64,000 nucleotides of DNA, taken from contig NZ_JAQMFS010000091.1 of assembly GCF_028308085.1 (NCBI RefSeq), forward strand, positions 1-64,000, read 5' to 3'. How positions within the stretch are numbered: position 1 is the stretch's first letter; each line of letters begins with the position of its first letter. Positions 9,022 to 17,884 of this stretch are shown piece by piece. The position numbers and the translations under genes are program-made. Under the pieces are notes generated by a model. The model made no database searches, was not told the DNA's origin, and saw only the letters and a program-made list of their open reading frames with translations. Source of the stretch: Gemella haemolysans. GTDB taxonomy: Bacteria > Bacillota > Bacilli > Staphylococcales > Gemellaceae.

Positions 9022-9062
9022 AAATCTTTAGAGGTAAAAAAATATCTCTAAAGATTTTTTAT
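9022..9062 (+). terminator. Terminator after the MFS pseudogene
   Basis: Twelve-bp stem AAATCTTTAGAG/CTCTAAAGATTT, loop of 12, followed by a T-rich run. Confidence 0.8.
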
Positions 9063-9233
9063 TTTAAAATTATGTTAACTAAAATGAAAAAATTTTGATA
9101 TGATTCTGTAATTTTCACATCAGCTATAATTTAGTTAGAAATAATATAATATTTATTAATGCAATTTAGTAGGTCATATATTAAAAATATGGTATATTAT
9201 CCTTAAAAGCATAGAAAATAAAGGAGAGATAAC

Positions 9234-9707
9234 ATGAGTAAAATAAAGAAAACAGCATTAATAGGAGTAGTAGGTGCATCTGCTTTAACAGCAGGGTATT
9301 ATACTTTTGTGAAACCAAGTATACAAACTACACCATCAAATCAAAAAACGCAGAACATTAACCAATCAGAAAATAAAGAATCAAAAAATACAACAAATAG
9401 TACAACTTCTTCAAAAAAAGAAGGTATAACGTATAAAGATGGTACGTACACAGGTGCAGTAACTAAAACAAATAAAGGTGATTTTCAAGTAAGTGTTGTT
9501 GTTAAAGGTGGGAAGATTTCTAATGTAAATGTACTACTTCAACCAGATGAAGAATTTTCACAAAGTATTAATAAGACGGCGCTTCCTAAGTATGTTGAAG
9601 AAGCGATAGAAGCACAGAGTAGTGATATTGCATTAGTATCAGGAGCGTCTGAAACTTTTGAAGGATTCAAAGGTTCATTACAGGATGCATTAAATAAGGC
9701 TAAATAA
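9234..9707 (+). CDS. Extracytoplasmic FMN-binding domain protein
   Basis: 157 residues: an N-terminal hydrophobic segment (about 7-26) that is a signal anchor, a Ser/Thr/Asn-rich linker (30-62) and an FMN_bind domain (66-155). The motif LVSGASET places S139 at the position where ApbE attaches FMN by a phosphoester bond in this family (usually Thr in SGAT; Ser here). Known role of such proteins: carry electrons outside the membrane. The next gene, one base after the stop, is ApbE, and the third is a ferric-reductase-like protein, so the three form one redox operon. Confidence 0.88.
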   Translation: MSKIKKTALIGVVGASALTAGYYTFVKPSIQTTPSNQKTQNINQSENKESKNTTNSTTSSKKEGITYKDGTYTGAVTKTNKGDFQVSVVVKGGKISNVNVLLQPDEEFSQSINKTALPKYVEEAIEAQSSDIALVSGASETFEGFKGSLQDALNKAK

Positions 9708-9708
9708 G

Positions 9709-10497
9709 ATGGTTAAGTATAAAACTTATGTTTTAAAAAAAATGAATATGCCTTTTACAATTGCTTTTGTAAAGAATAATTTCGATGAAACTTTAATAGA
9801 GGTATTGAATCAAGTTATCGATGAGATTGATAAATATTTGAAAAAAGTAGAAGAAAAATTTTCACCATTTCTGACTGATAGTTTGGTTAGTAGGCATACC
9901 GATTTAGGTGAAGTTTTACAAGAAAATTTTTTTGATTTAGAATATCAAGAAGTGTATAGCCGTTCAATTTTAGCAAAAAAAGAGACGCGAGGCTTATTTG
10001 ATCCGTTTTTTGAAGGAAAATATAATCCGACAGGACTTGTTAAAGGTTGGGCTATAGAAACTGTTTTTATGAAATATATTAAGCCATTAATTGATAATAA
10101 TATTATAGAAGCTGGTGCAATTAATGGAGCTGGAGATATGCAAGTAGGTACTAGTCTTGATAGTGATTTTTCTTGGGAAATAGGGATAGAAAATCCTGAG
10201 GATAGAGAAAAGATAATAGCTAGATACAGTATAAAAAATGGAGCGGTGGCAACCTCGGGGATTAATAAAAAAGGCCAGCATATTAAAAGTGAGAATGATA
10301 TTGAGCATATCCAAGTTACAGTTATTGGAAGATACTTATCAGATGTAGATGTAATGGCAACAGTGGGTATAGTATCCAATAAAAATGTTTGGAGTGAATT
10401 TGTAGAAAAAAATAAATTGACTGGAATTTTGTTAACAAAAGAGGGAATTAAAAGAGTATTTGAGGAAGGAAAAATAACGGATGTTGAGAGAACATAA
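9709..10497 (+). CDS. apbE: FAD:protein FMN transferase (ApbE family)
   Basis: 262 residues, somewhat short for ApbE. Recognisable motifs are NPTGLVKGWAIE (substrate and flavin binding), NGAGDMQVG (metal-binding region) and ATSGI. The enzyme moves FMN from FAD to a Thr/Ser of a target protein; the obvious target is the FMN-binding protein one base upstream. No clear signal peptide or lipobox is seen at the N-terminus, unlike many ApbE lipoproteins, so it may work in the cytoplasm or membrane surface. It overlaps the next gene by 17 bases. Confidence 0.88.
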   Translation: MVKYKTYVLKKMNMPFTIAFVKNNFDETLIEVLNQVIDEIDKYLKKVEEKFSPFLTDSLVSRHTDLGEVLQENFFDLEYQEVYSRSILAKKETRGLFDPFFEGKYNPTGLVKGWAIETVFMKYIKPLIDNNIIEAGAINGAGDMQVGTSLDSDFSWEIGIENPEDREKIIARYSIKNGAVATSGINKKGQHIKSENDIEHIQVTVIGRYLSDVDVMATVGIVSNKNVWSEFVEKNKLTGILLTKEGIKRVFEEGKITDVERT

Positions 10498-11764
10498 ATT
10501 TATATTTAATATGATTTGGTTAATAGTACTATTAACGATACCATTACCATTAATAATAACAGTAGGAAATGGTTTACCTGAGGTATTTGGAAGTAGAGTA
10601 TTAGCGATTAATTTAGGAGTATTTGCATATTCATGGATGCTTTCAGCAATATTCTTATCGACTCAACCTAAATGGTTAGATAGAATAATAGGTTTACCAG
10701 ATATGTATATAATTCATGGAGTAACTGCAATTTTTGCTGTAATTTTTATGTACTTGCATGATCAGTTACTAAAGTCGTCAGGCCTTATAAAATTAACTGG
10801 TGAGTGGGCAATGTATATATTTATGGCAATAATTGTCTATTCTCTTGTTTTTATGGCAGGTTGGTTAACTTCAAGGATTAGTATTTTGATGAAAATAAAG
10901 AAAGCATTAGAAAAAATATTTAAACATGAATTATCTATGTGGATACATAGGCTTAATTTAGTAGCTGCGTTACTTGCATTTTTACATGTACTTCTGATTC
11001 CTTATATTAGAAGTATAGTTTCATTTACAGTATTAGTTATTTTATACACTGTTATAGCGTTTGGAGTATATGGGTACTATGCATATAATAAATACTTAAA
11101 TGTTAAAGTTGGTATTTTGAAAAATGTGAGAAAAGTTGACAATAATATAACTGAATTAACAATAACTACTAGTAAATCAGTTTTAAGAAAAATAGAAGCG
11201 GGAGATTTTGCATTTATTTCCTTTCCTAATGTAAAAGGAATGAAAGAACCTCATCCATTTTCTATTTTAAATATTCCAGAACGTGATGGATATGTTCAAA
11301 TGTCGATAGAAGGAGTAGGAGATTTTACTAAAAATCTATCTAATTTAGAAGTAGGAGAAAAAGTTAATTTAACAAGAGGATATGGAGTCTTAAGTTCAAT
11401 GATAGAAAAATCTGATAAGAATGAAAAGTTTGTTCTTATTGGAGGAGGGATTGGTGTAGTTCCTTTACTTGGATTAGCAGATAAGTTTGATGATAAAGAT
11501 ATTACATTTTTATATACTGTAAAAAAAGATAAGAAATTATTATATCAAGAAAAATTTGAATTATGGAATGAAAGAAGTAATTTTAAATCACATTGTCAAA
11601 ATGGGAGGTTTACTTCTGAACAATTAAGTGATAATTTACCAATTGGAGATGACTATAATTATATTATTGCAGGCCCAATGGTGATGAATATTTCATATGA
11701 AAAACTATTAAAAGAAAAAGGGATAGGAAAAAATAGAATATTCTATGAAGGATTTAATTTCTAA
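10481..11764 (+). CDS. Ferric-reductase-like transmembrane flavo-oxidoreductase
   Basis: 427 residues. The N-terminal half has about six membrane segments with four histidines in the bis-haem pattern of the ferric reductase domain: H79 and H93 (13 residues between), H156 and H169 (12 between). The C-terminal half is a ferredoxin-reductase-like module with the FAD motif PHPFSIL and the NAD(P) motif GGGIGVVPLLGLA. It should draw electrons from NAD(P)H in the cytoplasm through FAD and haem to the outside, where the flavinylated partner would accept them. The usual CGP near the C-terminus is AGP here. It overlaps apbE by 17 bases, which supports translational coupling. Confidence 0.9.
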   Translation: MLREHKFIFNMIWLIVLLTIPLPLIITVGNGLPEVFGSRVLAINLGVFAYSWMLSAIFLSTQPKWLDRIIGLPDMYIIHGVTAIFAVIFMYLHDQLLKSSGLIKLTGEWAMYIFMAIIVYSLVFMAGWLTSRISILMKIKKALEKIFKHELSMWIHRLNLVAALLAFLHVLLIPYIRSIVSFTVLVILYTVIAFGVYGYYAYNKYLNVKVGILKNVRKVDNNITELTITTSKSVLRKIEAGDFAFISFPNVKGMKEPHPFSILNIPERDGYVQMSIEGVGDFTKNLSNLEVGEKVNLTRGYGVLSSMIEKSDKNEKFVLIGGGIGVVPLLGLADKFDDKDITFLYTVKKDKKLLYQEKFELWNERSNFKSHCQNGRFTSEQLSDNLPIGDDYNYIIAGPMVMNISYEKLLKEKGIGKNRIFYEGFNF

Positions 11765-11787
11765 CATAGAGATTAATAAGGTTGTGT

Positions 11788-11962
11788 GGGAGCGACTCAA
11801 AAATCGTGATTTCGAAGAAACAAGATTTTGTCGAGTCACCCCCGCAACAGGTTATTAGATATCTAAAAAGCTTTCATAAAGCGAATTTAGATGTCAATAA
11901 ACCACTGCGTCTATGAGTTATCATATACACTTTTTTAAAATTTAGGACTTTTGGGGCAACCC
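11788..11962 (-). repeat. Interspersed repeat, copy 2 (reverse orientation)
   Basis: About 175 bp, the reverse complement of the family with several substitutions. It starts GGGAGCGACTCAAAAATCG and ends GGGGCAACCC, followed by a run of six T. It begins 23 nt after the stop of the oxidoreductase gene, with no separate terminator between them. Confidence 0.88.
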
Positions 11963-12052
11963 TTTTTTATTTGTTATATAATCGTATAGTCTAAAATGCA
12001 TTATGGTGTTATAATAATTAATGATAAAACATCATAAGAAAGTAGGATAAAC

Positions 12053-12724
12053 TTGAAAAAAATTGGAATTATATTAATAAGAAAAGGTTCAAAAGGTCTA
12101 GTAGACAAAAATATAAAGTTATTTTGTGGAAGACCATTATGTTTTCATACTATAGATGTGGCATTGGAAAGTGGCAAGTTTGATGAAGTTTGGATATCTT
12201 CTGATTCAGAAGAATATTTAGATGTTTGTAGAGAAGAATATGGTGAGAAATGTATTTATAAGATTCGTGATGAAAATGTTTCACTAGATTCTTCAACGAC
12301 ATTTGATACATTGAATTATTTATTTAAGGACATACAAGAAAATTTTATATTTATAAATTTGCAAGTCACATCGCCTATAAGAAAGAAAGAGCATATACTA
12401 GATGCTTTTGATTTGTTTGAAAACTGTGACCATTTAGTGTCATTTAGTAATTATAGATTAAATAAAAGTTTATTTATGGATGAAAATGATGGGTATTTGA
12501 TACCTTCAAGGCATGGTGGTGATTACAGAAGACAGGATGAACCGGTCAATATTTATCCAAATGGTTCAATATGGATGTCAACAAAAGACAATTATTTAAG
12601 GGATAAAACATTTTATTCAAAAAGAACAAAAGTATTTAAGATGGAAAAAATATATAGTTATGATATTGATGATGAGTTAGATTTTTTTATCTGTGAGAGT
12701 ATATATAAGAAAATTATGAATTAA
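12053..12724 (+). CDS. Cytidylyltransferase of the CMP-sialic acid synthetase type
   Basis: 223 residues from a TTG start with an AGTAGGA site. The N-terminal pattern IRKGSKGLVDKNIK corresponds to the nucleotide-binding loop of acylneuraminate/KDO cytidylyltransferases, and LQVTSPIRKKEHI matches the family's substrate-binding core. It would activate a nonulosonic acid (sialic, legionaminic or pseudaminic acid) with CTP for surface glycans. No other sialic acid genes are in the window, so it stands alone between a repeat element and a bidirectional terminator. The substrate is not determinable. Confidence 0.82.
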   Translation: MKKIGIILIRKGSKGLVDKNIKLFCGRPLCFHTIDVALESGKFDEVWISSDSEEYLDVCREEYGEKCIYKIRDENVSLDSSTTFDTLNYLFKDIQENFIFINLQVTSPIRKKEHILDAFDLFENCDHLVSFSNYRLNKSLFMDENDGYLIPSRHGGDYRRQDEPVNIYPNGSIWMSTKDNYLRDKTFYSKRTKVFKMEKIYSYDIDDELDFFICESIYKKIMN

Positions 12725-12727
12725 TAA

Positions 12728-12769
12728 TAAAAGAATCGCAAGAAATTTTTATTTCTTACGATTCTTTTA
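12728..12769. terminator. Bidirectional terminator between convergent genes
   Basis: Eighteen-bp near-perfect stem (TAAAAGAATCG... / ...CGATTCTTTTA, one mismatch) lies between the cytidylyltransferase and pbp1A stops, with A/T runs on both sides. Confidence 0.85.
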
Positions 12770-12771
12770 TT

Positions 12772-14943
12772 TTATCGCCTACGATTATTTTGGGCGGCTC
12801 TAGTTGATCCTGCTGTATTGTTAGCAGAAGCTCTTGAATTTGCTGTACCTTGATTTATAGTTGCTCTAGTAGCTGAGTTTGTTAGTGAATTAAATACTGA
12901 TGTTAATGCAGAACGATTATCACGTTGTTTTTGTGCAAGTGCTGCTTGATAAACAGCATCACGATCACTACCAGCATACATATAGTCTGTTTCTTTATTT
13001 CTTTCTTTAGCGTATTCAACTCCATTTTTCGACTCGATTCCTGCTGGTTTTTCAAATGCTGCAGGAACTTTATTATCTGAAGCTTTCTTCATAACATTTG
13101 CCATTATAACTTGGGTTGTTTTTGCTTGCTCATAAGATAAAGCTTTAGCAGCTGAATCGACTACATCAGCTCCTTGCCAAACTGCAACAGTATAGTCAGT
13201 GGTATAACCTATCATCCAGCTATCTTTTGTAGAATTAACTACATCAATTCCATAGTTGTAATATGCGGTGTCATCGAAGGTACTAGATCCAGATTTACCA
13301 GCCATGTCAAAGTTTGGAATTTTACCATTAGGAGATGTTCCATCTTCAGTTAAAACTCCTTTTAAGACGTTTGTCATAAGATAAGCTGTTTCCTCAGACA
13401 TTGCTTTTACAGGCTCAGACTTAATATTTACCAATTCTTTACCATTAGCATTAAATACTTTTACAATAGTAGAAGGTTTGTTATAGTAACCTTTATTACC
13501 GAATGAAGCAAAGGCTCCAGCCATTTGTAAAGTTGAAACTCCATCAACATTACCACCGATTGCTGTAGTAGGTTCATCTTTAGTTACAGGTATTCCTAAT
13601 CTTTCAGCAAAAAGTTTAGATCTTTCATATCCTACAGATTCGAAAGCGCGTACTGCGGGAATATTGTAAGACCAAGACACTGCTCGAGTCATAGGCACTG
13701 TTCCATGATAAATTCTATCCCAGTTTTGAATATAAAACTCAGTTCCAGCTATTTTATATGGTGTATCAGAAAATGTTGTTTGTGGGTCCCAACCATAATA
13801 TTCTATCCCAGGAGCATAGTCGATTAGAGGTTTAATTGATGAACCAGGTTGTACACGTGCGTCTACTGCGAAGTTATAACCACCAGCTTTATAATTTTTT
13901 CCTCCACCGATAGCTTCAACAAGTCCAGTTTTAGTATCAAGAACAGAAATAGCGGCTTGAGAAGCATGCGGTGTCATCGGGTAAGATTGATTGTCTAACA
14001 TATCTTGAACATACATTTGTAATTCGGGATTTAAGTTAGTATAAACTTTTAGTCCCATAGACAATGGATCTTTAACATTTTCAAAGTTTTTATTTTCTTT
14101 TAATTCTTTAGTAATTTGATCTATGTAAGCAGCAAACTTAGGATTATAAGTGTGTTGATTAGCTCTTTCTTCTTTTGTTTTGCTTACAATACCTTCAGTA
14201 ATTGGTGTATTAACTGCATTATTGTATTCATCTTCTGAGATTTTTCCATTACTTAAAAGTGCATATAATACAGTATCGCGTCGTTCTTTAGCTTGTTCAG
14301 GATAATCGTAAGGATTATATAATATTGGTTGTTGAGGCATACCAGTCAAAAGAGCAACTTGTGGTAAAGTCAACTGATCTAATTCTTTATTATAGAAATA
14401 CTTGGCAGCTGTTTTTATACCGTATTGTCCATCAGAATAGTATATTTTGTTCATATACATTTCTAATATATCTTTTTTAGAGTATTTATTTTCTAATTTT
14501 AAAGATAAGTATGCTTCTTGAATTTTACGTTGTAACGATTTATCTGATGTAAGTAATGAATTTTTTACTACTTGTTGAGTTATTGTACTAGCACCTTGTT
14601 GAGCAGAATTAGAACGTATGTTAACAAGAACTGCTTTGATAAGACGAATAGGATCGATCCCAAGGTGAGAATAGAATCTTGTATCCTCTGTTGAAAGAAC
14701 CGCATCAGTTATATTTTTAGGGATATCTTCTAATGATACATATTCTCTTTTTTCAGCTCCGACAGTAGCGATTAAATTAAGATTTTTATCATAGATTTCC
14801 GATGATAAAGGATCTTGTAAGTTTGCCTGAGTAATATCAGGAACATCTCTTAATTCACGTGCAAATAGTATCATAACAACAAAGAATAATACTAAGCAGA
14901 TTGAAAAAAAGATTGAACTTATATATTTAAACAAAGTTTTCAT
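12772..14943 (-). CDS. pbp1A: Class A penicillin-binding protein 1A
   Basis: 723 residues. One N-terminal membrane anchor (about 9-28), then a GT51 glycosyltransferase domain with catalytic E86 in STEDTRF and the QQGASTITQQ motif (115-124), then a transpeptidase domain with S368-x-x-K371 (GSSIKP), SYN at 425-427 and KSGS at 550-553 (the usual KTG is KSG). The tail after about 660 is Asn/Ala/Arg-rich and low complexity. It polymerises and cross-links peptidoglycan at the outer membrane face. It lies 6 nt downstream of recU, the arrangement conserved across Bacilli. Confidence 0.96.
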   Translation of the reverse strand: MKTLFKYISSIFFSICLVLFFVVMILFARELRDVPDITQANLQDPLSSEIYDKNLNLIATVGAEKREYVSLEDIPKNITDAVLSTEDTRFYSHLGIDPIRLIKAVLVNIRSNSAQQGASTITQQVVKNSLLTSDKSLQRKIQEAYLSLKLENKYSKKDILEMYMNKIYYSDGQYGIKTAAKYFYNKELDQLTLPQVALLTGMPQQPILYNPYDYPEQAKERRDTVLYALLSNGKISEDEYNNAVNTPITEGIVSKTKEERANQHTYNPKFAAYIDQITKELKENKNFENVKDPLSMGLKVYTNLNPELQMYVQDMLDNQSYPMTPHASQAAISVLDTKTGLVEAIGGGKNYKAGGYNFAVDARVQPGSSIKPLIDYAPGIEYYGWDPQTTFSDTPYKIAGTEFYIQNWDRIYHGTVPMTRAVSWSYNIPAVRAFESVGYERSKLFAERLGIPVTKDEPTTAIGGNVDGVSTLQMAGAFASFGNKGYYNKPSTIVKVFNANGKELVNIKSEPVKAMSEETAYLMTNVLKGVLTEDGTSPNGKIPNFDMAGKSGSSTFDDTAYYNYGIDVVNSTKDSWMIGYTTDYTVAVWQGADVVDSAAKALSYEQAKTTQVIMANVMKKASDNKVPAAFEKPAGIESKNGVEYAKERNKETDYMYAGSDRDAVYQAALAQKQRDNRSALTSVFNSLTNSATRATINQGTANSRASANNTAGSTRAAQNNRRR

Positions 14944-14949
14944 CTGTTA

Positions 14950-15525
14950 TTAAAACTCACTTTCATTATTTTTTATAATATTTAAATAATCTAATCTTAT
15001 TTTATAGTTGAATGATAATTCAAATGCCGATTCTTCAAATTCACTAAGCTTTATTGATTTTCTTCCTCCGTTATTAGCTCGATTATGAAAGAAAATAAAA
15101 TTTTTAAAAGGTAAAATAAAGGTTCTATCTATCTTTTTAAAACGAACTATGATAAAAGTTATTCCACCGTGATTTAAAATTTTTTGCATATGTTCGATTT
15201 GGTGATCATGGATATTATTTAGAGAAAACGAAGTGGCTGAATTAGTTTCTTTTGCCTCGAAATCAATATATTTTCCATTCCAAAGACCGTTGTAATCCGT
15301 AGTAGAAGGTGTTTTATAGAATGCTTTAGTAATCATGGCGCTAGATCTACTAGGATAATTAACTTCAACAATTTGAATAGGAATTGGTTTTTTATGAATT
15401 ACGGCTATGTCATTATTTAAATAATATTTATTCGCAAAATTTATATCCTCTTCAAGTTCCATCCCTCTATTAGAATACTTAGTTTTTTGAATAAAATTAC
15501 CTTTTTTATTAGGATAATTAAACAT
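14950..15525 (-). CDS. recU: Holliday junction resolvase RecU
   Basis: 191 residues when started at the ATG at 15525, which has a GGAGGG site; the ATG four codons upstream overlaps that site. Conserved blocks include NRGMELEEDIN near the N-terminus and the nuclease core STTDYNG...DFEAKET with the acidic and lysine catalytic residues. It resolves recombination intermediates and, in Bacillus, acts in chromosome segregation. It forms an operon with pbp1A, as in many Gram-positive bacteria. Confidence 0.93.
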   Translation of the reverse strand: MFNYPNKKGNFIQKTKYSNRGMELEEDINFANKYYLNNDIAVIHKKPIPIQIVEVNYPSRSSAMITKAFYKTPSTTDYNGLWNGKYIDFEAKETNSATSFSLNNIHDHQIEHMQKILNHGGITFIIVRFKKIDRTFILPFKNFIFFHNRANNGGRKSIKLSEFEESAFELSFNYKIRLDYLNIIKNNESEF

Positions 15526-15932
15526 ATATCCCTCCATAAATAATTATCTTATTTATTATACTATATTATTAGAAAAAATTAAATTACTAACAACTAAAAA
15601 TATAATATTTTCGAAAAAATCTTGAAAAAGAAATAACAGAAGATAAAGATAAAAAGTGTTGATAAATTAGTAATAATGAAAATCGCTATTAGTGTAGTAA
15701 AAAAAGATATATAACAGTATTAAATTCATGAGTAAGTGTTTAATAAAAAATTACAATAGAAAGTGAAAGTAACACTGATTATAGTTTTAAATGTAATATT
15801 TAAAATTTAATAATAATAAATTACAGCTATGTAATACAGTAATATATTTATAAAAAAGTGAAATTATTTGAAAAAAATCATAAGTTTTGTGGTATAATAT
15901 AAGTAATTTTAAAAATGAGAGGTGGTATTGTT
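15526..15932 (+). promoter_or_regulatory. Intergenic region with the proS promoter
   Basis: Very AT-rich. An extended -10 element TGGTATAAT has its TATAAT at 15893-15898; TTGAAA at 15868-15873 is a possible -35 with a long 19-bp spacer. I see no T-box leader: there is no room for one between the -10 and the start codon, and no conserved T-box sequence. Positions 15540-15860 show no gene or strong structure. Confidence 0.6.
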
Positions 15933-17633
15933 ATGAGACAATCAAGAACATTTATTCCAACAACAAGAGAAGTACCATCCTCTGCAGAAGCAACAAGTCA
16001 CAAGTTGCTTATTAAAGCGGGGATGGTGAAGCAGGTATCTGCAGGAGTTTACACTCATCTTCCCTTAGCTACTAAAGTAATTCAAAAAATTGAAAAAGTT
16101 ATAAGAGAAGAACACGAAAAAATTGGTGCTGTAGAATTATTAATGCCAATTTTACAATCAGATGAATATTGGAAAAAATCTGGTCGCTGGAACAAAATGG
16201 GAGACGAGTTAATTCGTGTTACAGACAGAAAAAATGCTGGGTATGCATTAAGTCCAACCGCTGAAGAAATTATCTGTCAAACAGTTAGTAACATGGTAAC
16301 TTCATATAAACAACTTCCAGTGAACTTATACCAAATTCAAACTAAATTCCGTGATGAAATTCGTCCACGTTTAGGTTTATTACGTTGTAAAGAGTTCATC
16401 ATGAAAGATGGTTATTCTTTCCACGATACACCAGAATCTTTAAGAGAAACTTATAAAGATTATTATCAAGCCTACAGTAATATTTTTGATAGATTTGAAC
16501 TTAAATATCGTGCGGTAAAAGCTGATTCTGGAAATATCGGAGGAAGCTATACTCATGAGTTTCAAGCTTTAGCAGAAGTTGGAGAAGATACTATTGCGTA
16601 TACTGAAGAGAGTGATTACGCAGCAAATATTGAAACTGCAGCGGTAGTTGAACAAAACTACACTATGCCTACTGGTTTTGAGAAAAAAGATCGTAGTTTA
16701 TTAGAAACTCCAAATCAACAAACTATCGATGAAATCGCTGCATACTGTGGTGTTGAAGTAAACCGTGCTATGAAAGCATTAGCTTTAAAAGCTGATGGAG
16801 AATTCTATTTAGTTCTTATGCGTGGTAACGATCAACTTAATGATATTAAATTCATGAAAGCTACAGGAACTTCTGAAGTAGAAATGGCAACTGAGCAAGA
16901 AATTGAAGAAGTTATGGGAAGTGTAGTAGGTTACATGGGACCATTTGGCATTAAAAACTGTAAAGTAATCGGGGATAATGCTATTAAATATATGTACAAC
17001 CACAGCTGTGGAGCTAACAAAAAAGGATTCCACTACATTAATGTAAATCCAGGGGATTATGAAATCGATGCTCACTACGACCTTCGTATGATTGAAGAAG
17101 GAGATTTAGCTGAAGACTTATCAGGACCAGTTAAATTTGCTAAAGGTATCGAAGTAGGACAAGTGTTCGAACTTGGTAAAGGATACTCAGAATCTATGGA
17201 CATTACTTACTTAGATGCAAATGGTCGTGCAAATCACTTCTATATGGGATGTTACGGAATCGGGGTAACTCGTGTTATTTCAGCAATCATTGAACAACAT
17301 AGTGATGATAAAGGAATTATTTGGCCTAAAGAAGTAGCTCCATATCAAGTTCACTTAGTGTGTGTAGATGTTAAGAAAGAAGAACAAGTAAAACTTAGTG
17401 AAGAATTATATGCTAAGTTAACGGCTGCTGGGTATGAAGTACTTTATGATGACAGAGCAGAACGTGCTGGAGTTAAATTTAACGATGCGGATTTAATCGG
17501 TATTCCATTACAAGTAGTTGTAGGTAAAAAAGCTGGTGAAGGAATCGTGGAAGTTAAAGAAAGAAAAACTTTAGAAAAAGTTGATACAGAAGTTGCGGAT
17601 GTATTAGCTAAAGTAGAAGCATTCTACAAATAA
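15933..17633 (+). CDS. proS: Prolyl-tRNA synthetase
   Basis: 566 residues from the ATG at 15933, which has the AGAGGTGG site upstream; an earlier in-frame ATG at 15915 overlaps that site. The N-terminus (RTFIPTTREVPSSAEATSH) is the standard bacterial ProRS start. The length and the region between about 220 and 390 indicate the bacterial type with an inserted editing domain. It charges tRNA-Pro in the cytoplasm. It lies just before polC, a neighbourhood also seen in other Bacilli, but each gene has its own terminator or leader hairpin. Confidence 0.96.
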   Translation: MRQSRTFIPTTREVPSSAEATSHKLLIKAGMVKQVSAGVYTHLPLATKVIQKIEKVIREEHEKIGAVELLMPILQSDEYWKKSGRWNKMGDELIRVTDRKNAGYALSPTAEEIICQTVSNMVTSYKQLPVNLYQIQTKFRDEIRPRLGLLRCKEFIMKDGYSFHDTPESLRETYKDYYQAYSNIFDRFELKYRAVKADSGNIGGSYTHEFQALAEVGEDTIAYTEESDYAANIETAAVVEQNYTMPTGFEKKDRSLLETPNQQTIDEIAAYCGVEVNRAMKALALKADGEFYLVLMRGNDQLNDIKFMKATGTSEVEMATEQEIEEVMGSVVGYMGPFGIKNCKVIGDNAIKYMYNHSCGANKKGFHYINVNPGDYEIDAHYDLRMIEEGDLAEDLSGPVKFAKGIEVGQVFELGKGYSESMDITYLDANGRANHFYMGCYGIGVTRVISAIIEQHSDDKGIIWPKEVAPYQVHLVCVDVKKEEQVKLSEELYAKLTAAGYEVLYDDRAERAGVKFNDADLIGIPLQVVVGKKAGEGIVEVKERKTLEKVDTEVADVLAKVEAFYK

Positions 17634-17654
17634 TAAGAAAAAGTTAAAATAATA

Positions 17655-17716
17655 AATACCAATTAAAAATAAATAGTTAATAGAAAATAACCATTTGTTT
17701 TTAGTTGGTATTTTTA
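17655..17716 (+). terminator. Terminator of proS
   Basis: Fifteen-bp stem AATACCAATTAAAAA/TTTTTAGTTGGTATT (one wobble pair) with a 28-nt loop, followed by TTT. Confidence 0.65.
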
Positions 17717-17785
17717 GTATAATTTAAATAAGTATAAAATTATATTGTGTTGATAATTTATAATAATGTCTTATTAAAAAGCTAG

Positions 17786-17828
17786 TTCATTTTGTCAAAG
17801 TAGAAACAAAATGAATGGATTTTTTTCG
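17786..17828 (+). terminator. Terminator-like hairpin in the polC leader
   Basis: Ten-bp stem TTCATTTTGT/ACAAAATGAA, loop of ten, then TGGATTTTTTT. It lies about 55 nt before the polC start. It may be a second terminator after proS or an attenuator for polC. Confidence 0.6.
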
Positions 17829-17884
17829 TTTAGACGATATTTATTATAAAAATTTGTCGATTTAGTAAAACTATAGGAGGAAGC

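Noticed and set aside
15526-15932. T-box leader for proS
   Set aside because: The -10 lies about 35 nt from the start codon, leaving no room, and the T-box sequence is absent.
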